From contig JAFDDG010000053.1 in assembly GCA_019310965.1 (NCBI GenBank), positions 1 to 44,257 on the forward strand: a stretch of DNA of 44,257 nt, read 5' to 3'. The position numbers and the translations under genes were made by a program. The notes under the pieces were generated by a model, which was not told the DNA's origin, ran no database searches, and worked only from the letters and a program-made list of their open reading frames with translations. Positions 35,906-44,257 of this stretch are shown piece by piece. The DNA is from Deltaproteobacteria bacterium. GTDB lineage: Bacteria; Myxococcota_A; UBA9160; SMWR01. Position 1 is the first letter of the stretch. Every line of letters starts with the position of its first letter.

Positions 35906-36425
35906 GATCGAGGCCGTCTCGGCGGTTCGCGACTTCGTCGAGCTGGGCGGCGACGTTCTGCTCGTCATCGCTTTCGTGACCTTCGTGATGTGGACCCTCA
36001 TCATCGAGCGCTTCTGGTACTTCCGTACCGGGCACAAGGAGCAGTTCGAACGGGTGAAGCGCGAATGGGCTGCGCGCCAGGATCACGGGTCCTGGAATGC
36101 GCACCAGATCCGGCGGTTGATGGTCTCCGACGTGCAGCTCAAGCTCGAGCGGGGTCTCAACCTCATCAGCACCATCGTCGTCGTGTGCCCGATGTTCGGG
36201 CTGCTCGGCACGGTGACGGGCATGATCGAGGTCTTCGATGTGATGGCCGGCTCGGGCAGCGGCAACGCGCGCGGCATGGCCGGCGGTGTATCGAAGGCCA
36301 CGCTGCCCACCATGGCGGGCATGGTGGCGGCGCTGTCGGGGATGCTCTTCAGCATCCAGCTCGACCGCTTCGCCCGCGAAGAAACCGGGCGCGTCGCCGA
36401 CTCGCTCGAGATCGTCACCCACTGA
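35898..36425 (+). CDS. exbB: ExbB, proton-channel subunit of the TonB complex
   Basis: A short (175-residue) MotA/TolQ/ExbB family protein with three membrane segments: VLLVIAFVTFVMWTLIIERF, then STIVVVCPMFGLLGTVTGMI, and the third with TLPTMAGMVAALSGMLFSI. With ExbD and TonB it converts the proton gradient into energy for outer-membrane receptors. It follows the larger TtpC-type homologue, with which it overlaps by 8 nt, and precedes exbD by 7 nt. Confidence 0.94.
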   Translation: MYEIEAVSAVRDFVELGGDVLLVIAFVTFVMWTLIIERFWYFRTGHKEQFERVKREWAARQDHGSWNAHQIRRLMVSDVQLKLERGLNLISTIVVVCPMFGLLGTVTGMIEVFDVMAGSGSGNARGMAGGVSKATLPTMAGMVAALSGMLFSIQLDRFAREETGRVADSLEIVTH

Positions 36426-36432
36426 GGACACC

Positions 36433-36840
36433 ATGCGCCGTAAGCGAGATCGAGGAGAAGACGAGAGCGAAGTCAACCTGACGCCGATGCTCGACGTCGT
36501 CTTCATCATGCTGATTTTCTTCATCGTGACGGCGTCGTTCGTGAAGGAGGCCGGCATCGACGTGACGCGTCCGCCGGCCGCCACGGCCGAGCGCAAGGAG
36601 CGCGGCAATATCCTCATTGCCATCACCGAGAACGATCAGATCTGGATGGACCGCCGTCAGGTCGACCCGCGGGCGCTGCGCGCCAACATCGAGAGGTTGC
36701 ACGCGGAGAACCCGCAGGGCTCGGTGGTGATCCAGGCCGACAAGAACTCGAAGAACGGCCTGCTGGTCCTGGTGATGGACGCCGCTCGTCTCGCCAACGT
36801 GCCCAACGTCGCGCTGGCGGCCGAGGTCGTGGGTGAATGA
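36433..36840 (+). CDS. exbD: ExbD, biopolymer transport protein
   Basis: The 135-residue protein has one N-terminal membrane helix containing the essential Asp: NLTPMLDVVFIMLIFFIVTA, with Asp21 as the expected proton-carrying residue. A periplasmic domain with VVIQADKNSKNGLLVLVMD follows. It works with ExbB and TonB in the inner membrane. Its stop overlaps the tonB ATG (ATGA). Confidence 0.95.
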   Translation: MRRKRDRGEDESEVNLTPMLDVVFIMLIFFIVTASFVKEAGIDVTRPPAATAERKERGNILIAITENDQIWMDRRQVDPRALRANIERLHAENPQGSVVIQADKNSKNGLLVLVMDAARLANVPNVALAAEVVGE

Positions 36841-37436
36841 ACCTCCGCTTCCCCGTCTCCATCGGTCTGTCCGTCCTCGTGACGTTCGGCCTGTTCTGGG
36901 TGATGCAGGCGCTCATCACCGTCAGCGGGGAGCTGAAGGACGCCACGCGCACGGCGAGCATCGAATTCGTGCGCCTGAAGCGCGATACCCGGGCCAGGGA
37001 GAAGGAGCGCGAGCCCCCGAAGCGCGCGAAGCCCGACGCACCGCCGCCGCCGCCGGACATCGCGATGTCGAAGGCGAGGCTGGATCCCGGTGAGGGTGTG
37101 GGTGGCATCGCGCCGGACATCGATGCGAGCGACGTCCTGGACGGCGGCCTCGGCGGCGGTGGCGCCGATCGCGACGCGGTGCCGTTGGTGCGCATCGAGC
37201 CGGACTACCCGATGCGCGCCGAGCAGCGCCGCATCGAGGGCTGGGTGGTGGTCCAGTTCACGATCTCGAAGGCCGGCACGATCAAGAATCCGATCGTGCA
37301 GTCCTCGCACCCGGGAAACATCTTCGACCGCTCCGCCCTACAAGCTGTTCGCAAGTGGAAGTACAATCCCAAGATCGAAGGAGGCGTCGCCGTGGAGCAG
37401 CCCGGCATCAGGGTGCGCCTCGACTTCGAGCTCTGA
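36837..37436 (+). CDS. tonB: TonB energy transducer
   Basis: The 199-residue protein has an N-terminal membrane helix (FPVSIGLSVLVTFGLFWVM), a basic and Pro-rich spacer (EPPKRAKPDAPPPPPD), a Gly-rich stretch, and a C-terminal TonB domain with IEPDYPMRAEQRRIEGWVVV, KNPIVQSSHPGNIFD and ALQAVRKWKYNPKIEGG. The short spacer fits TonB2-type proteins, which rely on TtpC to reach across the periplasm. It is coupled to exbD by a 4-nt overlap. The receptor gene near the end of the window is a likely client. Confidence 0.95.
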   Translation: MNLRFPVSIGLSVLVTFGLFWVMQALITVSGELKDATRTASIEFVRLKRDTRAREKEREPPKRAKPDAPPPPPDIAMSKARLDPGEGVGGIAPDIDASDVLDGGLGGGGADRDAVPLVRIEPDYPMRAEQRRIEGWVVVQFTISKAGTIKNPIVQSSHPGNIFDRSALQAVRKWKYNPKIEGGVAVEQPGIRVRLDFEL

Positions 37437-37446
37437 GGAGCGAGCC

Positions 37447-38811
37447 ATGGCGCGGACGATCCTGATGACCTTGATGTGTGGTCTGCTCGTGCTGGGCCAG
37501 GTGGCCCCGGCCGCTGCCCAGGGCTCCGGAGGCGAAGCCGAGCAGGCCGAGGAAGAGAAGAAGGAGAAAAAGGAGAAGAAGAAGGGCCGTAGCTGGGGAA
37601 AGACGGAGGACGGTGAGGAGTGGGGTGCCGGCAAGTCCCAGCAGATGGGCCCGCGCCTCTACAAGAAATACATCGCTGCGTTCGAGCTGTACCAAGAGGA
37701 GCAATTGGATTCGGCCATCAAGATCCTGAGCAACATCCGGATGTCCCGGCTCACGCCGTACGAGCGTTCCAAGATCTACGAGTTGCTCGGGTTCTGTGCA
37801 TACGCGAAGGAGGACACGGCCGGCACGCGCGACTACATGCAGAAAGCGCTCGATGAGGACGGGTTCCTCAGGGACAAGAACGCGGACATCCAGTTCACGA
37901 TCGCGCGCCTGTACGCTTCCGATCAGGAATGGGACAACGCCATCGCGAGCCTGGACAAGTGGTTCGCCATCGCCGAAAAGCCTTCCTCGGCGGCCTACAA
38001 CCTGCAGGCCTTGGTCTATTTCCAGCAGCAGGACTACGACAGCGCGCTGGAACCGGCCCAGAAGGCCGTGGACCTGGCGGTCAAACCGAACGAGGGCTGG
38101 CTGCGCCTGCTGTTGGCCATTCGGCTGACCAAGCAGCACTACAAAGAATCTGTCCCCGTACTCGAATCCCTGGTCGCGAACTTCCCGAAGAAGGCCTACT
38201 GGCTGCAGCTCTCGACGGTGCACGGTGCGCTCGGCAGCTACGAGAAGGCCCTGGTGCCGCTCCAGCTCGCCCACGCCCAGGATCTGCTCGAGACCGACGC
38301 CGAGGTGCGGCGCCTTTCGCAGCTGCTCATGTTCCTGGAGCTGCCGTATCGCTCGGCTCTGGTTCTCGAGGAGGGGCTCGACGACGAGAAGGTCGATGCG
38401 GATGTCGACGGTTGGGAAATGTTGAGCAACAGCTGGATCGCCGCTCGCGAGTACGAGAAGGCCGTCGCGCCGCTCGAGACGGCGGCTCAGCTCGATCCGA
38501 CCGGGGACCTCTTCGTGCGTCTCGCCCAGGTGCATATCCAGCGGGAGAAGTGGGCGGAGGCCACCCGGGCGCTGTCGCAGGGCATCGCCAAGGGCGAGCT
38601 CGAGAAGCCCGGCGACGCGCTGCTGCTGATGGGGATCGCCCACTACAGCAACAAGAGCCCGGCCACGGCGCGCAGCTGGTTCGTGCGCGCCCGGGGCCAC
38701 GCCGATTCGCGCAAGGAAGCCGACACCTGGATCCAGTACGTGGATCGCGAGCTCGCGGCCCAGGCGGCTGCCGGCGGCGGCCAGGCCGAGGCGCCCGCCA
38801 CCGGGGGCTGA
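37447..38811 (+). CDS. periplasmic TPR protein of the TonB operon
   Basis: The 454-residue protein has a signal peptide (cleaved near AAAQG, residue 25), a highly charged KKEKKEKKKG linker and then tetratricopeptide repeats through most of its length, for example LYKKYIAAFELYQEEQLDSA, DIQFTIARLYASDQEWDNAI and AAYNLQALVYFQQQDYDSAL. A TPR gene ends many TtpC-TonB2 operons and is probably a periplasmic scaffold. It begins 10 nt after tonB. A short hairpin follows the stop. Confidence 0.9.
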   Translation: MARTILMTLMCGLLVLGQVAPAAAQGSGGEAEQAEEEKKEKKEKKKGRSWGKTEDGEEWGAGKSQQMGPRLYKKYIAAFELYQEEQLDSAIKILSNIRMSRLTPYERSKIYELLGFCAYAKEDTAGTRDYMQKALDEDGFLRDKNADIQFTIARLYASDQEWDNAIASLDKWFAIAEKPSSAAYNLQALVYFQQQDYDSALEPAQKAVDLAVKPNEGWLRLLLAIRLTKQHYKESVPVLESLVANFPKKAYWLQLSTVHGALGSYEKALVPLQLAHAQDLLETDAEVRRLSQLLMFLELPYRSALVLEEGLDDEKVDADVDGWEMLSNSWIAAREYEKAVAPLETAAQLDPTGDLFVRLAQVHIQREKWAEATRALSQGIAKGELEKPGDALLLMGIAHYSNKSPATARSWFVRARGHADSRKEADTWIQYVDRELAAQAAAGGGQAEAPATGG

Positions 38812-38826
38812 GCCACCGGCGGTGGC
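38812..38826. terminator. candidate bidirectional terminator hairpin
   Basis: GCCAC (38812-38816) and GTGGC (38822-38826) form a short hairpin directly after the TPR gene, in the 39-bp gap before the convergent membrane-protein gene. It has a short stem and no T-run. Confidence 0.3.
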
Positions 38827-38850
38827 GCACGGCGGCGGCCGTGACGCGGC

Positions 38851-40950
38851 TCAATCGTCTCCGAGCCGCGGCGGGCGGGGCGGGGCGGATAGCACGCGGC
38901 GCACCAGCGCGCGGGCCTCGCTGGCTGTGAACAGCGGCAGAAGCAGGGCGGTCTGCGCGCGCATGTCGCGGCGTGGCGTGTGGGCGCTGCGCTTCGCGGC
39001 CTGAGCGATGCGCTGCGAGAGCTCGTCGGCTTGCGCGACTCGGCGCAGCGGCACAGCGGCCCGGTGGGCCTGTGCCGGGCGATCCAGGCGCAACAGGCAC
39101 CAGACCACCCGCCGCCGCGCGGCGAGGTTGCCCGGGCGCTCCGCCAGCAGCTCGCGATCCAGTGCCAGCGCTCGTTCGTACTCGCCGAGGGTCGCGTAGA
39201 GTGCGGCCAGGCGCGCGGTCGCGGCGAGCCGTGCGTTCGGGGGACCTCCGAAACGCGCAGCCTGGATCTGATCGAGGTCTACGGGTACCAGTCCGTGGCG
39301 CAGCGCCCAGTGGCCGGCCGCCTGGATCGCCGCCGCGGGCTCGAAGCCGCGTACGCGATCGTACGGTACTCCCTGCGTTGCGTACCAGCGGGCCACGCGT
39401 TCGAGGTTCTCCGCGTTGTGCGGGGCGTCGCGCAGGTAGACGGCGGAGTCGAGGTTGCGGAAGACCTGCAGCCAGCCGGCAGTTGACTCGGGGTGAGCGG
39501 TGGTGGAGATCGATGGGCGGTTCGTGCGCTCCAGCTGGGGCCGGCGGTTGCCCAGGAAGACGTCGATGCGCATGCGCTCGAGCACCTCCGCGAAGCTCTC
39601 GTCCTCCCGTGTGCCGCGCGCCTGGCGAATCGCCGCGTAGGCGAGTACCGCCTCGTTGGGGACGTTCATGCTGCCGTTGATGCTGGCCTTGAGCCGGGGC
39701 GCGAGCCGGTAGCCGAGGTAGCCGCCCTGCACGTATTCGTTGAAGAGGTTGCCGGAGAGCCCCGCGTCCTCGAGGAAGCCGACGGCATGTCCGCTGTACC
39801 GGGCGGACGGGTAGGGCTGTCGGTACTGGCCCCAGGAGCGGGGCCAGGGGCCTGAGATCATCTGCCAGTCTCCGCAGAAGAAGAAGCCGGCGCCGACCAG
39901 CAGCGCGGCGGCGGCCAGGGCCAGGCCCGACCGCAGTGTGCGGCCGGGGGCGGGATGCGCCGCGCGCAGGGCGGCGGCGATCAGCAGGAGTGGGAAGAGC
40001 GCCAGCCATAGAAAGCGCACCGCCAGCAGCATCGCCAGCAGGGCGGCTCCGGCGACTCCCAGCAGTGCGGGTGGGGGGCCGCCGGTCTCGCCGCGACGCC
40101 AACGCCAGAGCGTGTGCAGCCCCGCGAGCGGTGTGGCGACGACCAGCAGCCAGGTGAGGAGCCACGCGGTTTCGCTCGGCGGCAGGTTCGTCGGGGGCCG
40201 TGCGAAGAGATCGATGCGACTCCACTCGTCGGAGACCGAGCCGAGCTCGGGGGTCGTCGCGCCGGCCGCAAAATAGGCGAGGTGCTGTCCTACGCCGTCG
40301 GCGTTGAGCAGGGTTGCGGCGCAGCCGAGCACCAGCGCAACGGCCAGCGTGCCGGCGGTCTGGCGGTCGCGCCGCCGTGCGTCCGCGCTCCGCAGCGTCG
40401 TCCCCACGCCGATCCCACACAGGCCGGCCGCCAGCAGGATCGGGCCCAGCAGGAAGCCGCCGTGCAGATTCGCCCACAGCGCGAACACGGCCACGCCGAC
40501 GGCGATGCGTCGCCGCGACGCGGGCGCCCCGGACTCCTGGAGCAGCCGGTAGCAGGCGAACGCCGCCAGCATCGAGAGCAGGTGGGGCCGCAGTTGGAAC
40601 AGGCGGTAGCCGGCCAGCGCGATCAGTACGACGGTTCCCAGACTCGCCAGGCTGCGCGAGCCGCCGGCGCGCCGCAGCAACGACCACGCGAGCGCCAGGA
40701 TGGCGGCGACCAGCAGTGCGTGCAGTGTGCGCAGCCCGGCGAAGCCCGCCAGCTGGTGCACGCCGAACAGCCCCAGGTCGGCGAGCCAGGCCGCCGGCGC
40801 GGGCGGCCCGCTGGCGCTGTAGAGCAGTGGATCTGCGGCGAGCCAGGGGCCCTGGCTCGCGTAGGCGCGGCCCAGCGCCAGGTGCCACCAGGCGTCGTCT
40901 GTGAAGAGCGGTGCACCGGCGATCACCAGCAGCGCACCGCCGACGCCCAC
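38851..40950 (-). CDS. polytopic membrane protein with C-terminal TPR-like part, GT-C-like
   Basis: About 699 residues. The membrane part of about ten helices opens with FTDDAWWHLALGRAYASQGP and LLYSASGPPAPAAWLADLGL, a pattern seen in GT-C-like dolichyl- or polyprenyl-mannose transferase relatives. A soluble C-terminal domain follows with helical repeats (ARLAALYATLGEYERALALD). Specific function is unknown. The start is doubtful: GTG 40950 is the first plausible codon in frame. The GTG that overlaps the upstream gene's stop (41021) lies in another frame, which reaches a stop after 12 codons, hinting at a frameshift or an unusual start. The 5' region also contains a 7-bp hairpin at 40995-41013. 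Confidence 0.72.
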   Translation of the reverse strand: MGVGGALLVIAGAPLFTDDAWWHLALGRAYASQGPWLAADPLLYSASGPPAPAAWLADLGLFGVHQLAGFAGLRTLHALLVAAILALAWSLLRRAGGSRSLASLGTVVLIALAGYRLFQLRPHLLSMLAAFACYRLLQESGAPASRRRIAVGVAVFALWANLHGGFLLGPILLAAGLCGIGVGTTLRSADARRRDRQTAGTLAVALVLGCAATLLNADGVGQHLAYFAAGATTPELGSVSDEWSRIDLFARPPTNLPPSETAWLLTWLLVVATPLAGLHTLWRWRRGETGGPPPALLGVAGAALLAMLLAVRFLWLALFPLLLIAAALRAAHPAPGRTLRSGLALAAAALLVGAGFFFCGDWQMISGPWPRSWGQYRQPYPSARYSGHAVGFLEDAGLSGNLFNEYVQGGYLGYRLAPRLKASINGSMNVPNEAVLAYAAIRQARGTREDESFAEVLERMRIDVFLGNRRPQLERTNRPSISTTAHPESTAGWLQVFRNLDSAVYLRDAPHNAENLERVARWYATQGVPYDRVRGFEPAAAIQAAGHWALRHGLVPVDLDQIQAARFGGPPNARLAATARLAALYATLGEYERALALDRELLAERPGNLAARRRVVWCLLRLDRPAQAHRAAVPLRRVAQADELSQRIAQAAKRSAHTPRRDMRAQTALLLPLFTASEARALVRRVLSAPPRPPRLGDD

Positions 40951-41017
40951 GAGGGCCGCGTGCGGCAGCAGAGACAGCGGTTTCAGCGGTGCGGTCGACG
41001 CAAAGCGCGTCGAGTGC

Positions 41018-42463
41018 TCACCAGGGGAGCCAGGACGGGGTGGAGATCTTCGCCAGGCCGAAGTTGCGCACCGTCCGGGGGATCCAGGTGTCCGGCACGC
41101 CGCGGAAGCGCAGGCCGACACCGGCCTGATAATACCAGGGGTCGATCTCGAACTCGAAATCGCCATAGATATCGTTCACGCCGAGTCCGGCCAGATTGGT
41201 GTTGTCGGGCTGTCGCTGCCGCGAAAAATCGATGTTAAACGCTGAGAAATCGAAGTCTCCCGTCTGCTGGCACAGGGCCTCGAGATTGCTGCCGTCGGTG
41301 AAGTTGCATGGGGTGCTGGTGTCGCCCCCGATTGCCAGCTCGGTGTCGCCGAGCACTTTGTACGCCTGCCCCGACAGGTAGAGCGAGAGCATCACGGGGC
41401 CGACCTGCCAGGTGTCCATTTCGATCTCGAGCCCGGGCCCGAGGCCGTCGATGTCGAACTCCTCCTCGGAGGCCAGCTGGACGATGTTGAACTGCGGCGG
41501 GATGGTCTCCGCAATTCGAGCCGGAGGTGGATCCGGATTCGGGCGGCTGAATTTGGTGCCCGGCTCGTTGCTCGGCAGCGCGGAGTTCGCGGTGCTCTCG
41601 ATGGTGAGCGTGCGGCGCTGATACTCGATCGAAGGCTTGACGCGTAGGCGCCGGCCGAAGAGCTCGAAGGTGAACGCCACACCGGCGCCGCCTCCCCAGG
41701 CCCAATCGTCCTCGGTGACCACCATCTTCGTCCCCAGCCCCGAGACCAGCGTCTCGGAGGCCCTGGCCCGGCTGGTCTCGGTGGGGAAGAGCAGGGTTCC
41801 GGCGTACAGGGGCGGGGTCCCATTCGCGGGCGACCCATCGGGATTCAAAGGCGGCTGCGGCGGCAGAACACCGGGCTGGTCGTCTCCCGCGACCTGGTCC
41901 CACTGGAGCAGGAAGCCCGGCGGCAGGCCGATCGCCGCGGAGTCGCTCGGGTCGCCCGTTCGCGCCAGCGAGCGCTCCGTCCCGAACATGCGCTGGACAT
42001 CGCCGTGAACGAAAAAGCGCGGGCGGGTCGGCAGGAACTGGAGCCCCGGTGTCATGATTTCGATCGATCCCCCGACCCACGGGTTCATCACGAGTTGGTC
42101 GCTCTCGGCGGGTGGGAAGACGGGCTGGTCGCTGCTGATGAAGCTCAGGACGGAGCTGCTGGCCGGCCGCTGGACCGTGATCGTCGGCTTCACTATTCGC
42201 GGATTGGCGGGCAACGTGACGGGGGGGCCGCCTGGGGTGAGCTCCTCCTCGAAGTGGCTCACGACGAGCGAGCTCATGGCGCCGCTCAGGTCGTGGGCGG
42301 TCACGCCGCTGCGCAGCGAGAACGACGGAACCCAGCGTTCGGTCTCGTCGGGCGGACCCGGCTCGGCGTGCGCCGCGCCGGCCCACAGCAGCAATCCCGC
42401 CACGACCGCCCGCCCGACCCGGCGGTAGGCTGCTTCACGTCGCTCTTGCATCGCTCGCAGCAT
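41018..42463 (-). CDS. predicted outer-membrane beta-barrel protein, function unknown
   Basis: The 481-residue exported protein has a signal peptide (VVAGLLLWAGAAHAEP, cut near residue 33) and no other membrane helix. The body is rich in alternating hydrophobic strands and Gly/Asn/Pro turns (WAWGGGAGVAFTFELFGRRL, RVKPSIEYQRRTLTIEST, DIYGDFEFEIDPWYYQAG), as expected for a beta-barrel, and ends with WLPW. I do not recognise the family. It is divergent from the TonB-dependent receptor gene, about 124 bp away. An internal Met five residues on is an alternative start. Confidence 0.75.
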   Translation of the reverse strand: MLRAMQERREAAYRRVGRAVVAGLLLWAGAAHAEPGPPDETERWVPSFSLRSGVTAHDLSGAMSSLVVSHFEEELTPGGPPVTLPANPRIVKPTITVQRPASSSVLSFISSDQPVFPPAESDQLVMNPWVGGSIEIMTPGLQFLPTRPRFFVHGDVQRMFGTERSLARTGDPSDSAAIGLPPGFLLQWDQVAGDDQPGVLPPQPPLNPDGSPANGTPPLYAGTLLFPTETSRARASETLVSGLGTKMVVTEDDWAWGGGAGVAFTFELFGRRLRVKPSIEYQRRTLTIESTANSALPSNEPGTKFSRPNPDPPPARIAETIPPQFNIVQLASEEEFDIDGLGPGLEIEMDTWQVGPVMLSLYLSGQAYKVLGDTELAIGGDTSTPCNFTDGSNLEALCQQTGDFDFSAFNIDFSRQRQPDNTNLAGLGVNDIYGDFEFEIDPWYYQAGVGLRFRGVPDTWIPRTVRNFGLAKISTPSWLPW

Positions 42464-42523
42464 GGCCCAGACGTGGGCATGGAATCAAGAGCCCCGGGGC
42501 ATGGATAGCCCCATCGGCATATG

Positions 42524-42552
42524 TTGACTCGCTCGGCCGCATCGAAGATGAT
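42524..42552 (+). promoter_or_regulatory. candidate promoter of the TonB-dependent receptor
   Basis: TTGACT (42524-42529), a 17-bp spacer and GATGAT (42547-42552), 35 bp before the ATG, with GGAGG at 42570-42574 between. Match to the sigma-70 consensus is 5 of 6 and 4 of 6. It lies in the divergent gap with the outer-membrane protein gene. Confidence 0.45.
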
Positions 42553-42587
42553 CGCCCGGAATCGGTCCCGGAGGACAGGCAGTCTTC

Positions 42588-44257
42588 ATGGTTCCCTCGA
42601 TTTGTCGCGCCGTCGCCGACGCGGCGCCGGTTTTTGCTTGCTTGGGGTTGGTGTTGTCGGCCGTTACGGTCGCTTCGCCCGGCGCCCGGGCTGGCGTCGA
42701 CGCGGACGTGTTCGTCATCGCCCAGAACGCCGCGCCGGTTGCGGAGGCCGAGGAAGAGGACTTCGATCCCAGGACGGGCTCCTCGTCCGCCGAGCCGCCT
42801 TCCGACGTCGAGGTCATCCGCATCAAGGGCCGTGGCATCCAGGCGATCGAGACCGACGTGCCCCAGTCGGTGACGCAGTTCGACGCCGCCGAGATCGAAG
42901 CGCTCGGTGCGCAGGACATTTCGACGTTGGCCGACGTGACGCCGAACGTCGAGATCCGCACCGCCGGCGCCACCTCGCCGGTCTTCTTCATCCGCGGTGT
43001 CGGCCTCTCGGACTTCAGCGCCAACGCGTCCGGCGCCGTCGCCATCTATCAGGACGACGTCCCGATCAATGCGCCGGCCATGCAGCTCGGCCTGATCTAC
43101 GACCTCGAGAACGTCGAGATCCTGCGCGGGCCACAGGGCAAGGGCAGCAACCGCAACGCCTCGGCCGGCGTGTTCAAGCTCATCTCGCGCAAGCCCACCG
43201 GTGAGCTCAGCGCCGGTCTGCGTGCCGAGGGCGGGAAGTACGGCCTGCAGGACTACGACGGCTTCATCGAGGTGCCGATCGTCGAGGAGATCCTGTCGGC
43301 GCGCTTCGCCTTCCGCCTGCGCCAGCGGGACGGCTACGTGACAAACGACTGTACCGGCGCAGATTCGTTCGAGTCCCGCCTTACCGTCAGCGACCCCGGC
43401 GACCTGCCGAACGACGGCAAGAACGCCCTCCCGGGCTTCTTGCAAGACAGCAAGAGATTGCAACAGTACTGCGCGCCGGAGGGGGCTAGCGTTCGCAATG
43501 TCATGGGCGAAGTGCTGGTAGCAAAGGTCAAGAACAATCACGCCCAGACGCCCAACCCGAACGACCCCAACAACAATCCCCCCCCCGCCTTTTTCAACCA
43601 TCCAAACACGATCGGCTTCAACGTCAGCGACATTAGCGGTGGGAACAAGTTGTGGTCGATCGTGCCGCCCGATCTGCCCAGCAAGGTCAACGACCAGGAC
43701 CGCTGGGCGGCCAGGGGGATCTTCCGCCTGACGCCGCCGGACCTCGACATGGAGTGGCTGGTCAAGGCCCACGGCAGCCGGCTCGATCAGATGTCGACCC
43801 TGGGCCAGTCCATCCCAAGCAACGGGAGCATTTATGGCTGCGCGCAGCCGGACAAGGGCTACCTCGATCGAGACATCCTGAAGCTCATGCCCGCAGGCAG
43901 CATAGCGACCGCCACGTGCCAGAGGAACCCCACCACCGAGGCTCTCCAGAAGAAACTCGCGGAGGACCTCGATACGGATCCGTGGCGCGGCGACTTCAAC
44001 CGCGTTGGACAGACGACGCTCGACATCTGGGGCACGTCGATCATCGGCAGCGGCAAGCTCGGGCCCGTCAACCTCAAGGCGGTGGCAGGCTACGACCAGT
44101 ACGAGCGCTTCCGCGACCAGGACAACGACTTCTCACCGAACATCGTCTTCGAGAGCCTCGTCGAAGATGAGGGGCACCAGTGGTTCACCGAGCTGAACCT
44201 CAACGGGGAGCTCACGGAGACCCCGTTTCGTTGGAACGTGGGTGGCTACTACCTGAC
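42588..44257 (+). CDS. TonB-dependent receptor, N-terminal part (3' end outside window)
   Basis: About 556 residues are visible and the frame is open at the window end. A signal sequence (LGLVLSAVTVASPGARA) is followed by an acidic linker and then the plug domain: VEVIRIKGRGIQAIETDVPQ, DISTLADVTPNVEIRTAGAT, PVFFIRGVGLSDFS, and LENVEILRGPQGKGSNRNAS. The barrel begins with GVFKLISRKPTGELSAGLRA. Four cysteines in the extracellular insert at about residues 250-450 may form disulfides. Substrate cannot be told; long loops and the Asn/Pro-rich insert NPNDPNNNPPPAF suggest a large ligand, but this is guesswork. It probably draws energy from the TonB operon about 5 kb upstream. Confidence 0.93.
   Translation, partial: MVPSICRAVADAAPVFACLGLVLSAVTVASPGARAGVDADVFVIAQNAAPVAEAEEEDFDPRTGSSSAEPPSDVEVIRIKGRGIQAIETDVPQSVTQFDAAEIEALGAQDISTLADVTPNVEIRTAGATSPVFFIRGVGLSDFSANASGAVAIYQDDVPINAPAMQLGLIYDLENVEILRGPQGKGSNRNASAGVFKLISRKPTGELSAGLRAEGGKYGLQDYDGFIEVPIVEEILSARFAFRLRQRDGYVTNDCTGADSFESRLTVSDPGDLPNDGKNALPGFLQDSKRLQQYCAPEGASVRNVMGEVLVAKVKNNHAQTPNPNDPNNNPPPAFFNHPNTIGFNVSDISGGNKLWSIVPPDLPSKVNDQDRWAARGIFRLTPPDLDMEWLVKAHGSRLDQMSTLGQSIPSNGSIYGCAQPDKGYLDRDILKLMPAGSIATATCQRNPTTEALQKKLAEDLDTDPWRGDFNRVGQTTLDIWGTSIIGSGKLGPVNLKAVAGYDQYERFRDQDNDFSPNIVFESLVEDEGHQWFTELNLNGELTETPFRWNVGGYYL

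Overview
This 44 kb window is strongly G+C-rich and densely coded, and looks like chromosomal DNA of a Gram-negative, probably aerobic heterotroph. The outer-membrane and TonB machinery, ClpS/ClpA, a lutABC operon, several acyl-CoA dehydrogenases, complex I genes, a phosphatidylcholine-synthase-like enzyme and a ferrochelatase with an extra internal cysteine cluster fit a deltaproteobacterial-type lineage (Myxococcota or relatives). That placement is inference from gene content only. No phage, plasmid, CRISPR or complete insertion sequence is visible.

Layout. 1-5.7 kb: end of an alpha/beta hydrolase, a DUF482 acyltransferase-like protein, the clpS-clpA pair, then ispH convergent with clpA. 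5.8-14.7 kb: a pair of acyl-CoA dehydrogenases running into hemE-hemN-hemY by stop/start overlaps or near overlaps, a lipoprotein phosphatase, and on the other strand hemH with a Pcs-like phosphatidyltransferase. Four consecutive late steps from uroporphyrinogen III to protoheme are therefore covered within about 6 kb. 14.7-21.2 kb: a partial, rearranged complex I cluster (nuoB, a free-standing lipoyl domain, lipB, nuoI, nuoC, nuoD), tRNA-Cys(GCA) and a membrane pyrophosphatase. 21.4-25.5 kb: lutABC and a third acyl-CoA dehydrogenase. 25.8-33.4 kb: a Gfo/Idh/MocA oxidoreductase with a ThuA-like protein, then cell-envelope membrane proteins: a GT-like polytopic protein, a YfhO-family protein followed by a truncated sulfatase remnant, and a flippase-like/methyltransferase fusion. 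33.6-44.3 kb: a complete DUF3450-TtpC-ExbB-ExbD-TonB-TPR energy-transduction operon, a GT-like membrane protein and an outer-membrane protein on the minus strand, and the 5' part of a TonB-dependent receptor.

The most unusual non-coding signal is a dispersed palindromic element of about 120 bp, present three times (4221-4340, 4645-4763 inverted, 25517-25639). Each copy starts 34-38 nt after the stop codon of the adjacent gene (clpA, ispH, an acyl-CoA dehydrogenase), always with the same arm facing that gene. The short flank between stop codon and element is also partly conserved. The outer 20 nt of the two arms co-vary between copies, so that pairing is kept. It looks like a 3'-extragenic structured element family. 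Other points of interest are the stand-alone lipoyl protein with lipB inside the nuo cluster, the sulfatase remnant, the flippase-methyltransferase fusion and the cysteine-rich insert in HemH.
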